DNA of 64,000 bases from Tretioscincus oriximinensis (Eukaryota > Chordata > Lepidosauria > Squamata > Gymnophthalmidae): the NCBI GenBank assembly GCA_022410635.1, contig JAJVDF010000258.1, forward strand, positions 561,297-625,296, read 5' to 3'. Shown one piece after another: positions 25,440 to 38,216 of this stretch. Both the position numbers and the translations under genes were made by a program. The notes under the pieces were generated by a model. That model had not been told where the DNA came from, searched no databases, and was given only the letters and a program-made list of their open reading frames with translations. Positions within the stretch are counted from its first letter, which is position 1. Each line of letters begins with the position of its first letter.

Positions 25440-25770
25440 ATGCAAAATAAATATTTATTATTGATAATTATGTAAATATTTATTAGTTATTGTTTAGAAT
25501 ATATATTTTATTTTTAATTCATTAGTTAATTATATAAATATTCTTTTGTAAAAAAACATGAATTATTTAATTATATTAAATACATTTAAATTTAAATGAG
25601 AAGAAATTTAAATGAAAAGAAATAGAAAATTATAAATTAATTCATTTTATATATGAATTAAATACACATTTAATACTATGTAAACTTTAATATGTAATTC
25701 ATTAATACTTGTTTATTATTNTTCAAATTTTTAAAATATTTAACAAGACTTATTTACTATTAATAATTAN
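25440..25770. other. Extremely AT-rich stretch
   Basis: Around 330 bases composed almost only of A and T, with many short self-complementary runs (aaatttaaatgagaag, aatttaaatg, ttatatatgaattaaat) and two undetermined bases. It follows a CR1 insertion and ends abruptly at gacgctggctggattccaaa. No gene or regulatory site is recognisable. Confidence 0.6.
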
Positions 25771-26128
25771 TTGACGCTGGCTGGATTCCAAACCGGTTTA
25801 TTTTCAATTCCCTTAAGAATCACCTCAGCACAGTGAGTTGACAACCTCATTGAGCTCTCAACACATGTGCGGTTCATGTTTTTTTTTATGCAATTGCATT
25901 TTCAGTATTACTTCATGTGTAATAGTACATAGAACAAACAGACAAACAATTATGTGCTGTCATTTGTTGTTGTTTGAATGCTGCTTGTGTGTTTCACCCC
26001 TTTCAAATGACTCCATCTTGTTAGTCATTTGACTGGTGTCGTTTGTCTGTGGCTGCATCCATCATGTTCTTCGTGTTCAGTCAAGTGGTGGGTACCATAT
26101 ACCAACAGGAAATCCATGCTCTTTATAT

Positions 26129-26385
26129 ATCTACATGTAAGATCTCTCACTTGGGAGATGGGGTTTCAAAGCCCTGTGTGGAACGTGGGGAGGAATGAAT
26201 ACCTTCCGCTAGCCTGTAGCTCTAGCCAACCCAGCTATTCGTAAGCAAGAAGTGCAAGAAATTGCAACTGATTGCAAGTAGATACATGGGAACCACCACA
26301 GCCTGGTGGGGAAGACAGAATGTCAGCCTTCAGACAAAATACCCTTGTAAGCAGCTTTGAGTCCTTTGAAAGAATATAGATCTTA
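26129..26385 (+). mobile_element. tRNA-derived SINE (family B)
   Basis: Shares an ordered set of blocks with 53389-53685 and 57062-57345: a box B-like gggtttcaaagccctgtgtg, tagctctagccaacccagct, gcaagaaattgcaactgatt, gggaaccaccacagcctggt and taagcagctttgagtccttt. The 3' ttctt tail has been lost. Confidence 0.75.
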
Positions 26386-27072
26386 AACTATCAAATAAAG
26401 CCAGAATCATATACCAGTGCTCATTTTAAAATTTTAGTCTTTATGTTCCTGTTTTCACGAAATTGAACTGTATGTAAACTTTTTCTACTCCAGTTTACCA
26501 GCAGAAGGAATTAAGTAATATGACAGTACTATTCATGATGCAAACTCTAGTGTTTTTAGTTCTATCAATATAGCAACTTTAAAAATACCAATAAAAAAGG
26601 ATTTTTGTTTGTGTATACATTTTGTCTTTTTTTTCTAATTATAAGGGCCACGTGTCTGTTTAATTCCATGAGATCTCTTTAGGCTGAAATGTATTAGTTC
26701 TTTCAGCCAGCATCCCAGCCTTTTCTGTTGTCTAGTAACCTACTTGTGAAATTAGTTTTAGTGACTGATTGGTCACTGTGAGAACAAAATGTTGACTGTA
26801 GTGTATCTTTGGGGGTTTCGGCATTTACTTGAATAGTGAGTTTGGAACAAAAAACTGTCATAATAGTGGAATTGATCATTATAGTATGGAACAATGATAC
26901 CCACAAGGTGGCAGTATATTCCACGCCAGCCTGTATAACAACCTCTGAGCTTTGGGGCAGACCTCATAAGCTCTGAACAACAGAAATAAAAGAAGATAGT
27001 ACAATTTGGTGTACCAGTTATTACAATTTGAATCCCCCTGTAACCAATCATCCACCTTCTGTATGTCTTCAT

Positions 27073-27475
27073 GGAATCATAGAATCATAGAGTTGGGAGG
27101 GACCTCCAGGGTCATCGGGTCCAACCCACTGCTCAATGCAGGATTCATTAAACCAGATGACTGTCCAGTCTCTGTTTGAAGACTTCCAGGGAAGGCGAAC
27201 TCACCACCACCTGTGGCAAACTGTTCCACTGATTTATCACCCTGACTGTTAGAAAGTTTTTTCTGATATCTAATCTAAATCTACTTCCTTGCAGTTTCAT
27301 TCCATTGTTTNTAGTCCTTCCATGTGCTAATGAGAACAATGTTGATCCCTCTGCTCTGTGACAGCCCTTCAGATATTTGTAGACAGCTATCAAGTCTCTT
27401 TTCAGTCTTCTCTTTTGCAGACTAAACATCCCTAGATCCTTTAACCATTCCTCATAGGTCTTGGTGTCCTGGACT
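27073..27475 (-). mobile_element. CR1 LINE with typical octamer tail
   Basis: On the minus strand the 3' end is a repeat of the (ATTCTATG) type, diagnostic of CR1. Upstream, an open frame of 93 codons encodes the reverse-transcriptase C-terminus: [39 protein letters not shown] and LPQVVVSSPSLEVFKQRLD. One undetermined base lies in the frame. It belongs to a different CR1 subfamily from the copy at 24.5 kb and appears younger, since the C-terminal frame is intact. Confidence 0.9.
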
Positions 27476-29021
27476 AAGCCAAGCTAATATGCCAGTAGAC
27501 CTCTGTGTCAAAGTGTATGGGCAATTCAAATTAAGACCTTTTTGATCTGAACAGAGGATTTTCTCATCAATCATGAACACAGAGTGTTTAATTGTACAAT
27601 TTATGTTCACAGCTTTTTTCAATAGAAAAAGATGTTCATATTTGAAAACACATCCAAATGTAAATGCAAATGCCCAATTGTTCAGTCAATCTATTCACCA
27701 TCAAACTGAATGAACAGGAATTTGGCTTGACAGCACCTTTTTAAATTCTAAGCTTTGACTGTTGTTAAAATTAAATCATTTTCACTGTTAGTGGTCTTTG
27801 GGTGAATATTTAAATATTGTGGATTCTAGGGAAGTTCCTTTGTTCTAAGTGTTTCACATTTGGGGAGGCATTTCTGGAGAAAACAAAAATGTTCACAGAA
27901 GGTCTCTTAAGTTCCTACTATAAAACCATGTGGCATATCCTTTTCTACTAAGGACTTTTCTACACTGCATAGTAGACTAGACCATGTATGGGATGTCCTA
28001 GGTTTTGCAATATACTGTATGTTCTAGTGCAGAATAGTGTGGACACTACACCGTCCTAATGTACTCCACAGAACAGAATGTTGACTGGACAAGAGCACAG
28101 ATCTCTTTTTTCAAGGTTGAAATACCAGAATCAAAGATGCATATTGTGATACCCAGGAGAAAGCGAACACTCTAACAGAGTGATCTCAGAAAATGTTTAT
28201 TTCAGCTCTAGGTGGTATCTTGGTCTACAGTGACTGGTGTCTTAGATCTGCCCCCTATTTATACATATAAACAGTCAATTACTGCAGTTGATTTTCCCTC
28301 CCAAACTATGGAACTATATACAGACTTTAGCAAGTCCCCAGTTTTCCTCCAAAAAACCAGGCAACCTGCCCAACTGGCAGAACATAAGCATTTACACATA
28401 AACATATATACATCTCCAGCATTATATACATGCTTATGTCAGAATACCCTGACACAAACATAGATTATGCATTTCCATGGACCAGTACATGATAGGGAAC
28501 CAAATGAATCTATATTGGAAACAAGTATCCAACTGGATATACTTTGTACTACTTTGCATGGAATAATGTGGGGGAAAATAAATCTTAAGCATAAAATTAA
28601 ACTACAGAATGGTAGTTTGCAATATTTGTATGTAAATGGTAAAATGGTTAACAAGACTTCATTGTATCTTTAACAGACTTATGTTCTACTATTTTAATCA
28701 AAAGTCTGTGATTATTCATAAGAATGCTAAAGCGGAAAAAGCAGTCTATAAATAACAATTTGATGCCTAGATTAAACTATTTAATAAAGCAAATAAGGAA
28801 GATGTTTTCAAGTATGATATTAATGCCATATAAGTAATGTTCTGTTAACGTGAATATAATGAAATGAATATCCTATTTGTAGGTGATATGGTATCCTATA
28901 TTGTCCATGTGCTGGAAAATTGCTCATAATTATACCAACATATTCTTTAATCTGGCCTTTGGTTTAAGAAATATTATTTCTCTTCCCACTTTTTTATACT
29001 GTTTTTATGTCAATTTTGTAT

Positions 29022-29091
29022 TACTGTTTTTATTGTTGGCCGTCCTGAGACCTTTGGGTATTGGGTGGGGTATAAATATAAATAAATAAAT
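29022..29091 (+). mobile_element. SINE 3' tail fragment
   Basis: Carries ctgagacctttgggtattgg and gtggggtataaatataaata with an (AAAT)n end. It has the same 3' end as the SINE at 56.6 kb. Confidence 0.65.
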
Positions 29092-29499
29092 TCTTCATTT
29101 AAAGAGCTAGGGTGCTATCATAGCAACTTCTCAGTGGTAGCATCTGCATTCCCTGCTCTCAACTCCCACCTAATGCTCATTCATGGGACAGAATATAGAA
29201 AATCATTCTAGTAGACTTTGATACTCCATGAATTTATTCAACATTTCTTTTAAATCATCAAAGTTAGTGGGTGTCAATACTAGAGATCAATAATCCACTT
29301 GCTTACTTGCATGCTTGCCTGATATTATTTTCTATACCCAAGGTTCTCAGACTGAACAACAGTAAAATTGTTATAAAAACAGCGAAAATAGAATGGCTAA
29401 AATCCTACCTTCCCTGTATATCCAATTCATGGAATATCTCTTAGTTTAGTGTGATAAAGGGTTTTTAATCTTCCACTTTTCCCACAGCATTTGTGGTTT

Positions 29500-30020
29500 T
29501 GTAAACTTCAATGAAGTCCCTTTTAAATGCTTTCTTTCAAGGTTGCTTAGACTTGGTCATTGCAGCCTGGTTTCAAAGGCATGTGTTGAGGTCCCCTGAT
29601 CACTTTGGTTGCCCTTTACTACATTTTCCCAGTTCCACAATATTCTTTCTGAGGTCCGGTTACCAGGAATTGTACACAAAATTCCAATTGTGGCTTAACC
29701 ATAGATTTGTAAAATGGCACAATGATGTGCAATATTATTCTCTACTTCACATTTTTCACTGTTATCTGGGTCAACAACTTCATTGAACTAACCTACAGGA
29801 CCCACGCTTGGTCCCTTTTTTTTTTTTATTCAAAAAGCAGAACCCCTTCAATCCATTTGATGTTTTTGCCCAGGTGTGCATCACGTTGTAGTTTTTAACA
29901 CTGAAGCTCATTTGCCATTTGGTTTCCCAGACCTCCAACATCAAAAGGTTTCTTTGGAGCTCTTCAGATGATCTTTTAATTTTACTACCCTGAATAATTT
30001 AATGGTCTCAGCAAATCTTT
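29500..30020 (-). mobile_element. Old LINE-like repeat, probably CR1-related
   Basis: The + strand resembles an abundant amniote interspersed repeat, with ttgtacacaaaattccaatt, gtggcttaaccatagatttg and gaagctcatttgccatttgg. The piece at 54376-54900 looks like the adjoining part of the same element. The assignment is from memory of the repeat's wording and is tentative. No frame survives. Confidence 0.4.
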
Positions 30021-30102
30021 ACTGATTATCTCACAGGTTTCAATAATTAACCATGGGAAAACCATTTTTACCTCATTTTACATAATTTTAGTTTGAAAAA
30101 AT

Positions 30103-30295
30103 AGAAGAAGAAGAAGGAGAAGGAGAAGAGAAGAAGAAGAAGAACTGGGATCTTATACCCCGCTTTTCTTACCTTTCAAAGGGACTCAAAGTGGCTTACA
30201 GGGGTATTTTGCCCAAAGGCTCACAGTCTATCTTCCCCAGCAGGCTGTAATGGTTCCCATGTTTCTACTTGCATTTCTTGCTTTTGAATAACTGA
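30103..30295 (-). mobile_element. SINE (family B) with GAA-rich tail, 5'-truncated
   Basis: On the + strand a gaagaagaagaag tract is followed by tcttataccccgcttttctt, agggactcaaagtggcttac and ggttcccatgtttctacttg. It is the reverse complement of the 3' two-thirds of the SINE at 57062-57345. The tail has expanded into a microsatellite. Confidence 0.75.
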
Positions 30296-33130
30296 AAGCA
30301 TATTCACAGAATGTAAAACATAAACAAGTCTTTATCCGCTGCTTTCTGCATCCTAAAAACAATTATGGCTTTTGATTCATTTAAACTGGAGTTGATGAAT
30401 AGTGATCTACTGATCTACAATAAACTAATTGCCTGCTGCCAAGTTTTGTACTAAATAAGGCACTCTTTTACAGAATGCTACTTTCATAAAAGTCTAAGAG
30501 GTTTTTTTTATCATTATCATTTTATACATTTGATAAGGCAGTATCCAGGTGGATTCCTTCTCTAGTGTAGGTGACAATATGAATAGCTAATATCGTCCTT
30601 TGACACTAGTTTGCATGCAGTTGTAGCACTGCTCTATGCACTGGTTCCTGGAGATAAGAATGAGTGATGATACCCTATATTTTAATGGAAATTTTAAAGT
30701 ACATGCAGCAGTGGGGTGCAATGTTCAGCAAGAAAAACGAGCTGACTTAGAAGCAAGAGAGGTCATCAAGAAAGATAAAGAAATAGGACATATACTTCAG
30801 GCTAGGCAAGGCTTTTAAAAGAATATTATGGTAATGAGCAAGAACCAATTTAATTTTTATAATGCCACTAGATTTAACTTTAAAATACAAGGTCAAGGTT
30901 TTTTCCTGAAATAATGATTAAATGTTTGGGATACTCTTTTTATTTGAACTCTCATAGGTTTGTGTTGTAAAGACCAAACTGGCAGGGAGTTAGGTTGGAA
31001 CCAGAAATTCTCAGCCATGCAAATTAAAGGAGAAAAACGTGGTGGACATTTTCATATCTATCTCAATATAAGGATTTATTTTCTTAAGAACTCAGTTACT
31101 TAAAGTTAGTGTGATCCCCAAAGAGTAATATGTCTTGTTTTTGTATGAAATCTATAAAAACTACACCTATCATACATCTAGTTTCTGAAAATAGTTCTCT
31201 CTACAATAANATTTCAGAGCTTCCAGCTTACAGAAACCTAATTTACACATTAGATGTGAGACTTATATCACCCACCACTTTCTGAACTGTCAGGGTTATA
31301 AAGAATTTGATAGATTGTACCTTAAAAACAAAATTCTTGAAAGCAAACTTTATTTTTAATGAGAAGTAGTAGATAGAATATTCTCTTTTTACAGCTAAAA
31401 ATAGTCTGAAAATATTTTATAAGAAGTTTTCCCTCTAGAGAAAAGGAATCAGTGTGTTTCACTAGTGGGATCAGTTTCTGTCTCTTTTGTTCTGTATAAA
31501 TTTTAAAATAGCAAAGCATCTTTAAACTGGTATCTATACATTTCAGATGATGGATTTGGGGTGGAATCTCTTCCTTAAAGGACCTGTTCGCACACATTGT
31601 TTTGTGCTAGTTGTGCACTTTTTGAGCTTTGCATGTGCAGTAGGTACACAACAAATTGGCAAGGGCTAATCTAAATCACATAAGTTTACAAAAATGCATT
31701 GCTCAATGTTCCAGTTAACAGAGAGGCCCATTTTAAGAGCATGCTGCCAAAATATGTACTACAGGAGCTACAAAGCCAGAAGCATTTGTCTCTTGTTTTC
31801 AAAGTTTACAGAAGCTGTTTCCAAAGCTCATGAGATGCAGGCTCAGTGTAAGGTTGGGCTGGAAAAGAATGTGATATTTTATAGTCCAGGTCAGAAGGTG
31901 TTATTTAATTCAGAACCACTAATCAGGATTTTGGCAAGGAACTACAGAAAGGACATAAGAATAAGTTATTGCTGGAAATTGTTTCTTGTTTCTAAGTGAC
32001 CAACCAGATGTCAATTAACCTTTTAAACTAACCAAGCTTTAATTTCCCAAAGTATATTTCAATCACTGATCTTGATGGCATGCATATATGTCATGGTTGG
32101 CTTACAACTGAAAAGAAGATGTGACAATTGTGATAATTTCCAAGTGGTCACTTATTACTTGACCATTTAAGTTACCATGCACTTAAAACTTGCATAGTTT
32201 TTACCTGTTCTGTTGGTGACCCCTTTGGGCAATATACTATCCATGTAAAAAGCAGAAATGCAAGCATTATTCAGGAATTCTAGTCATATCCTAAATGCCA
32301 TTGGGGATTTTGGCTTTAGAACAGACATTCAAAGTGTATGTGTGTGTTTATATAATCATTCAACATCCAAATATGGTTTCATATACTGTAAATAAACACT
32401 TCTAACTTTTATTTCAAATGCATTTATTGGTCATCAAAAAAAAAGACAGATGCAAATCAGATGTTTTTGATAAGACTTTTTGTACTTGATTATACTGATC
32501 AACCAAATCACAAGTATAAAATAACCTTTACAGAGCTTTTAAAAACTTTTGCTTGAAATGTCACAGAAATTATTTTCACATGAAATAAAGCTAAATGGAA
32601 AGGTTATGATACACATTGATATATTACTAAAGAGTTGAAGAACTTTCATCGATTTTTTTTAGAGTGAAAGATATACAGTGAAATAAGATTGAGTTTATAG
32701 TTAGCAGATGGTTTATAGAGCTGGAAATCATCATCATTATTATCAATAATAATCTAGAACATGTGCTTCATTGGCTTGATTTTGTTTTCTCTATTGTCCT
32801 GTCTTTCTCATGGAAACAAACTAAAATACATACCATCCTTTTTCTTATTTTGAATGAAGCTCATGCATTGTAACTACTTAGCATTGTTCCTCTTGAATTA
32901 AAAGAAAAAGGATTTTATTTCCTTCAGTACTTCTCCAAAATTAAGAAAATAAGCACATCTTCAGCAGAAATCCCCACAGCTGTTAGGTGCATTGAATCTT
33001 ATTTTTCAACCCAAATCACAGAAGTTATTAATTTTGCTTTTGTAAACAATTATACATACTATACTGTCTTAATTGCTCTATAATAATAGAAGTTTACAAT
33101 TTTTCACATTAAATAGCTGTTGTTGTTGAA

Positions 33131-33222
33131 CTTGTTGTTATACATTGCTTCTGTGGTTTATTACACTTTTATAACAACTACTGTGCTTGTTATACATTGC
33201 TTCTGGTTTATTACACTTTTAA
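33131..33222. repeat. Local tandem duplication, about 37-bp unit
   Basis: The blocks at 33131-33170 and 33186-33222 share cttgttatacattgcttctg and gtttattacacttttaa with small indels. The spacing is about 55 bp, and no other copy was seen in the window. Confidence 0.65.
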
Positions 33223-33337
33223 TTGCTTTCAAAATTTATACATGGTTCATTTAGTTTGATCTTATCAACGTACTTCTGTTGCACACCACATCTGTTCGAT
33301 TGGTCCACCGTTTGGTCTACCCAAAGCACATTTGTGT

Positions 33338-33508
33338 AGTCGATTTCAGAAAAATAGCCACGTTAGTCTTACTAGAAAATCCAGGAAGGAGTTTTGTAGC
33401 ACTTGGAGATTAACAGGAGAAAGATAGGTGGCATGAGCTCCCTTGCTGAACCTTGTATGAAGTCTTAACACGGTTATTTCTCTGAAATCGACTACCATGG
33501 AAAGCTTT
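33338..33508. mobile_element. Penelope termini in inverted arrangement
   Basis: tagtcgatttcag (33338-33350) and ctgaaatcgacta (33482-33494) are perfect inverted repeats. Each continues into Penelope terminal sequence: atagccacgttagtctt on the left and cttaacacggttatttctct on the right. The right copy runs on into gactaccatggaaagc, the same bases that begin the Penelope ORF at 19.87-19.89 kb. So an inverted terminal fragment precedes a + strand 5' end. The body is cut off at about 33508, where a Tc1 relic begins. Confidence 0.65.
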
Positions 33509-33510
33509 AT

Positions 33511-33747
33511 GGGGATATTGATTTCATTTTCCAACAAGACCCGGCACCTGCCCACACTGCCAAAACTACCAAAACCTGGTTTAATAACCATAGTATCACT
33601 GTGTTTCATTGGGCAACAAACCTGCCTTTTGGTATTATCAAGAAGAAGATGAAAGTCACCAGACCCAACAATGGAGACAAGTTGAAGGGTAGTGTCCTAG
33701 ATGATGACAATGTTTGTGTTGCCACTTTCACCAAGGAATGGCTCACA
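33511..33747 (+). mobile_element. Tc1-like transposase relic
   Basis: The + strand from 33515 encodes DIDFIFQQDPAPAHTAKTTK, then TWFNNHSIT, the Tc1 catalytic-core block with the second aspartate in QQD. The expected PDLNPIENLW block is replaced by a short junction, so the third catalytic residue is lost. Translation resumes with GIIKKKMKVTRPNNGDKLK. The copy is inactive and truncated on both sides. Confidence 0.82.
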
Positions 33748-33748
33748 T

Positions 33749-33835
33749 AGTTTTTGTTGCTTTCTCCGCAACAAACACCCTGTGACATAGGTAGGGCTGA
33801 GACAGTTTTAAAGAATTAGCTGGCTTCATGGAGGA
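33749..33835 (-). mobile_element. tRNA-derived SINE fragment (family A)
   Basis: tttttgttgctttctccgca, acaccctgtgacataggtag and gctggcttcatggagg match the middle of the SINE at 56587-56860 in the same orientation. Neither end is present. Confidence 0.65.
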
Positions 33836-33839
33836 CAGT

Positions 33840-34000
33840 GAAGGCCGTTGACCTGTTTTAGACTCCCTGCAAAAGGCATTTCAAGAATACTGCCTGTTGC
33901 TACATCTCAGAGGCAGCATCAAGACATCTATCCTAATAGCTATTTATACCCTTGGTGTCCATGAACTTGTCTAATCATCTCTTAAAAGTTATCCAGACTG
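33840..34000 (-). mobile_element. CR1-group LINE fragment
   Basis: The + strand carries aggcatttcaagaatactgc, ctcagaggcagcatcaagac and cttggtgtccatgaacttgt, as in the copies at 590-880 and 36297-36500. It abuts the SINE fragment immediately upstream. Confidence 0.65.
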
Positions 34001-36296
34001 GTACTGAGTTGACAATATATCATATTAACTCAGTGTTACCTCCATAGAATGACACAAACTTTCAGAAATTTTGGAAAATGGATCTAGGACTTAACTACCT
34101 TGATAATATAGTCTACCCCCAAACTATTACTCAAACAGGGGCATCAGATATTTTTTTAAAGTTTTTTCTTTCCTTCTTTACAAATTCATTTTGAAGAAAA
34201 ACTATTAATATAGTTAAATATGGAATTTCCTCCCTTTTGACAACTATGTCAAATGCATGTGATGACAATACATGCAAAAAGCAACCTGAGGGTCAAAGGA
34301 AATGGTTTTTCCCTTTGCTTCTGGCTCAGTTTGAATTTCTAACTGCCTCTGCACGTTAATTCAGGGAAACTTCCCTCCCTCAACACATCCCACAATATTC
34401 AGAAGTTTCAGCATCCCTGAAAAATCAAAGGGTAGCATTGGCTTTCCAAAAGTGCCATCTCCACCACAATTGGGCATGGAGGGTGGAAGAGGACCAAACC
34501 CACTCTTCATGGCATTGTAACCAATTCACCATGTTGTCCATTTCATTGTTTCCATTGCTTATAAACAAACAAAGTCTCTAAGTTCTAGATCTTAGTTCTA
34601 GATCAAGGGCCATGCAGGATGGAATGTGTCAAAAATTATTTCAGGGGTGGTGGTGGATGGGTTAGATTTTTTTTAAAATTTAGAGTAAAAAGTATCCAAA
34701 GGATTTTTTTGTGATTTCTTTTTAAAAAAATATTTTTAATTTGTTTTAAAATAACCTTGGTATATGAATTTGGGCATTGTATCTGCATGTAAACATAATG
34801 TTTAGAGATAAATATAAAGCTTTTGCTCCCTATATATTTTATTACTCAGATTTAACAATATAAACTTGTGGTTTGATGTGGAAAAGACCAAATTTCAGCA
34901 CTAAACTACACCTTAAAAATCCTCTTTTTCATACCCATCAAAACCATAACTCTCGTATCCTTTTTGTATGGCAACTGTATTTATGAACAAAGATAAAAGA
35001 TCTTCATTCAGAAATACCAGATCACACTTTTCATGTTCTTATATTCCAGAATTGTTGCAATGTTTTTAATATTGCTAGAATGCATTTATTAGGCTTTACA
35101 ACAGTTTAAGGTATAATATCTTTACAGTATTACACTTTAAATTAATCATCTCTAAATCTATACCAAACTCAAGCCTTACTGTTTACATAGTGTGATCTGT
35201 TTTTATCTATAAGTAGTTGTAATTATAAACTTTTGTGCTCATTTAAATTCTATTTCCATTGCTGAATAAGTATACTCATACAGTTTGATTCTCGAAGCAG
35301 TGATTGTGAAAGAATAGTTCAAAATTAGCATTAACAAAGCAGTTACTATACAGTTCTCCTAATTAACCCATTTGGAAAGCTAATTGTCATTTTCCAATTT
35401 ATTTCTGTCCTTTTCTTAAAGCCCATAGATATCGAAAATTTCCCTAAAGTCCAATCAATCTAAGCCAATACAATTTGNACCAATCTCATACACACCAGTC
35501 ATATCCTTTGTGCATGGAACAGAGCACATCTGGAATAAGAGGCTCAAAATGGCTTCTTACTCCACTTCTCTTGAGTAGTTCTCTTGAGCTTCAGGGCCAG
35601 TGGGCAAGTTTTCTAGAACTGATTGGGGTCAGTTCTGTCTTGATCTGGAGCGGCTAATCCAGAATTGCATGTGTAAGAGTAGAAAAACACTGAAGTCTGC
35701 TTTATGAGGCCATCAGTTACTTCATTTTCTCAGAGTCCAGTTTTTGCATTTTATAGTCCAGTGAATTTGCAATTAAAGTTAAGGGAACTTAGAAAAGCGT
35801 ATAGCACAGGCAAAATCCCCTTCTTTTAGTTTCTTATGTCTTCCATAAATAGAAATTTCTATCACCATTTAGCTCTATCATCTTTTAGCTCATATTGGTA
35901 TATGAATCATGGTACAAGCATATACGATAACTGTCCCAGCCAACGTTCACATGGAGCCTTATAATGTCTCAGCATCAATCAGGGGCTGATAATTTAGGGT
36001 ACAAAAATCATCCAGAATTAACCTCTGGTTCACTATGGAAAATCTTCAGCTAGTTCCAGATGTTGCTTTTCTGTAAGCTGAATTCTTATGTTCTTGGACA
36101 GAAGATCCTGATCCTTGTATCCTTGCATCAGGAGAATTAGAAGTGATTCAACAGATTTGAGTTTTGCCTTATTCACATTCTGACATACTCTGAAAATGAC
36201 AATAAGTTGGCTTTATTTTTGATGCTGCCCTGCCTTGTTGCCCTGTAGATAGTAGCCATAGCAACACATATCTGGTATACCAGCAAGTTTCTGCCT

Positions 36297-36500
36297 TAGA
36301 ACATAGGAGCCATGCATTCTGTCTTACACCAATTGCTCCAGGGCAGTCTCAAGCAAAAGAAGGCAAAACCTCCANCTGTTCTCCCTGCAGATGGTACTTC
36401 AGGAATATTGCACGTTGCGCCACCTCAGAGGCAGTATCTAGAAATTCATCTTAGTAGTTATTTATACTCTTGGCTTCCATGAACTTGTCTAATTCCAAAA
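36297..36500 (-). mobile_element. CR1-group LINE 3' end
   Basis: gaacataggagccatgcatt, ctgtcttacaccaattgctc, ctcagaggcagtatctagaa and ttggcttccatgaacttgtc correspond in order to 590-840. It is internally deleted and decayed. Confidence 0.7.
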
Positions 36501-38103
36501 GAATTATAGGATTCTTGAAGTGCTTGCTTTGAAAGTCAAGTGCAAAGAGCTGTCATGTGGGTGCACCTTATGGACCTTCCTGAGGTTACCTAGCTATGGT
36601 CTGAACCAGTGAGTTTGAAGCAGTAAGGACCCTTGGGTTCAGACCACAGCAAGGTGTTACCTGGAAAGACTATGTGCATAGCACTACTTGTCAAGACCAA
36701 CTCCTACACTACCCCCAAAAGCTTTGTATCTGACAAGTGATGAAACTTCCTAGATTCAAAGCCCCCAACAAAGCCATTTTGGAAGTGAATGCCAGGATAG
36801 AATACCTAATAGAAAAAATGGATCCAGATTGGCCTGATTTGTTATGCTAGAAGTCCTCAAAGTCAAGGACTCCCAGTAATATAGATTAGGGATCTTCCAA
36901 TCTGGATTATGTCCATCCTGTATGGATGAAACATGCCAGAGGTAAATGAGGTGTTCCCTGTACTCTATTCTAGCCTGCAGAAGGCAAATCATTAGTGGAC
37001 TTGCTGGTCATGAATAGCAAAGAATGTAGGAAGGCCCTAAGGCACTCTATGAACTATCATTATATTCTCTGAAGTAGAAAGTTAATCGGTTGTTTACACG
37101 TTTCTCAACATATTTTAATATAATTTTTTAAGGCATTTTTTTTTACTAATGTTGACGTAAGTAACATTCTCTATACATTACTATTTCTCCTAAGTTTGGC
37201 AGATAAGAATATGGGCAACAAACAGTTGTTTGTCAACTGCACAGAAACTGTCTTAAAACTAGCTACATTTCAGTGAAAAATTATGCATTTATATGTTTTA
37301 AGAAGCCATCTGTAGTTGCAGTACATTAGTTAAATTAAAATTACAAGGACTATCAATCCTGTTTCCAGTTTAAACTGATCACCATCTGTGATTACAAGAA
37401 TTCTGTTCCTTCTACTCTATCTATGCAATAATACATGATTAGTACATTATGGAAGATTTATATCCCTATAAATCAACCAATGAAGTTTACCCTCTGTAAC
37501 TACTAATATTGTTGAACATTTTTATTTGTTTGGTACCCACAGAGTTGTAAATTGTTCCCATTAAGAATTATGAGTTTGAACATTTTGAACCATTATGAAT
37601 TGTTCCTAGATGAAAATGTATGAGCAGTTCTACGGACTGCTATAGGGAATTCATTTTGATATGGGACAGTTAAAAAATGTGATTTTTTTAAAAAGATATA
37701 TTTTCCAAGCACTTGTCAAACCAGTTAGTCATATTCATTGTGAGATCATTTATTGTTTTAGCAGACTGTATTCAAAGTAGCATCAAGAGTATCAGAATTA
37801 TATGCTTTTACAATCTACGTATGTATAAATTTTAATTCTTGTAAATATATGACATTCATTTTGATGTATCACCAAAAAATATCCTTGCTAAATCATCAGA
37901 TTGTACAAAAAGATTACATTTTTATAGAAATTTCCACAAGATATCTTTTTAAAATCTGCCCCGTACCTTCCTATACATTTCTGCACATCTACTACATATT
38001 TATATGCTAATGTTTATTTTTTTTCCTGTTCTGTAATTACTATTTGTAAAGTAATCGGATATACTTCTGTTGTGGTGAACCACATATTGTATATGTGAAT
38101 ATA

Positions 38104-38216
38104 TAAGAACATAAGAGGAGCCCTGCTGAATCAGGCCAGAGTCCATATAGTCCAGTATTCTGTTTCACACAGTCAACCACCAATTGCACCTGGACTGTCT
38201 AAAGAAGAAGGATATG
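38104..38216 (-). mobile_element. CR1-group LINE, short 3' end
   Basis: About 110 bp beginning ataagaacataagaggagcc, with ctgctgaatcaggccagagt and accaccaattgcacctggac. Less diverged than most copies here, so probably a younger and heavily 5'-truncated insertion. Confidence 0.75.

Noticed and set aside
36960..37060. SLVDLLVMNSKE, resembling the end of a CR1 endonuclease domain
   Set aside because: The match is short and no flanking domain is readable; too weak to annotate.
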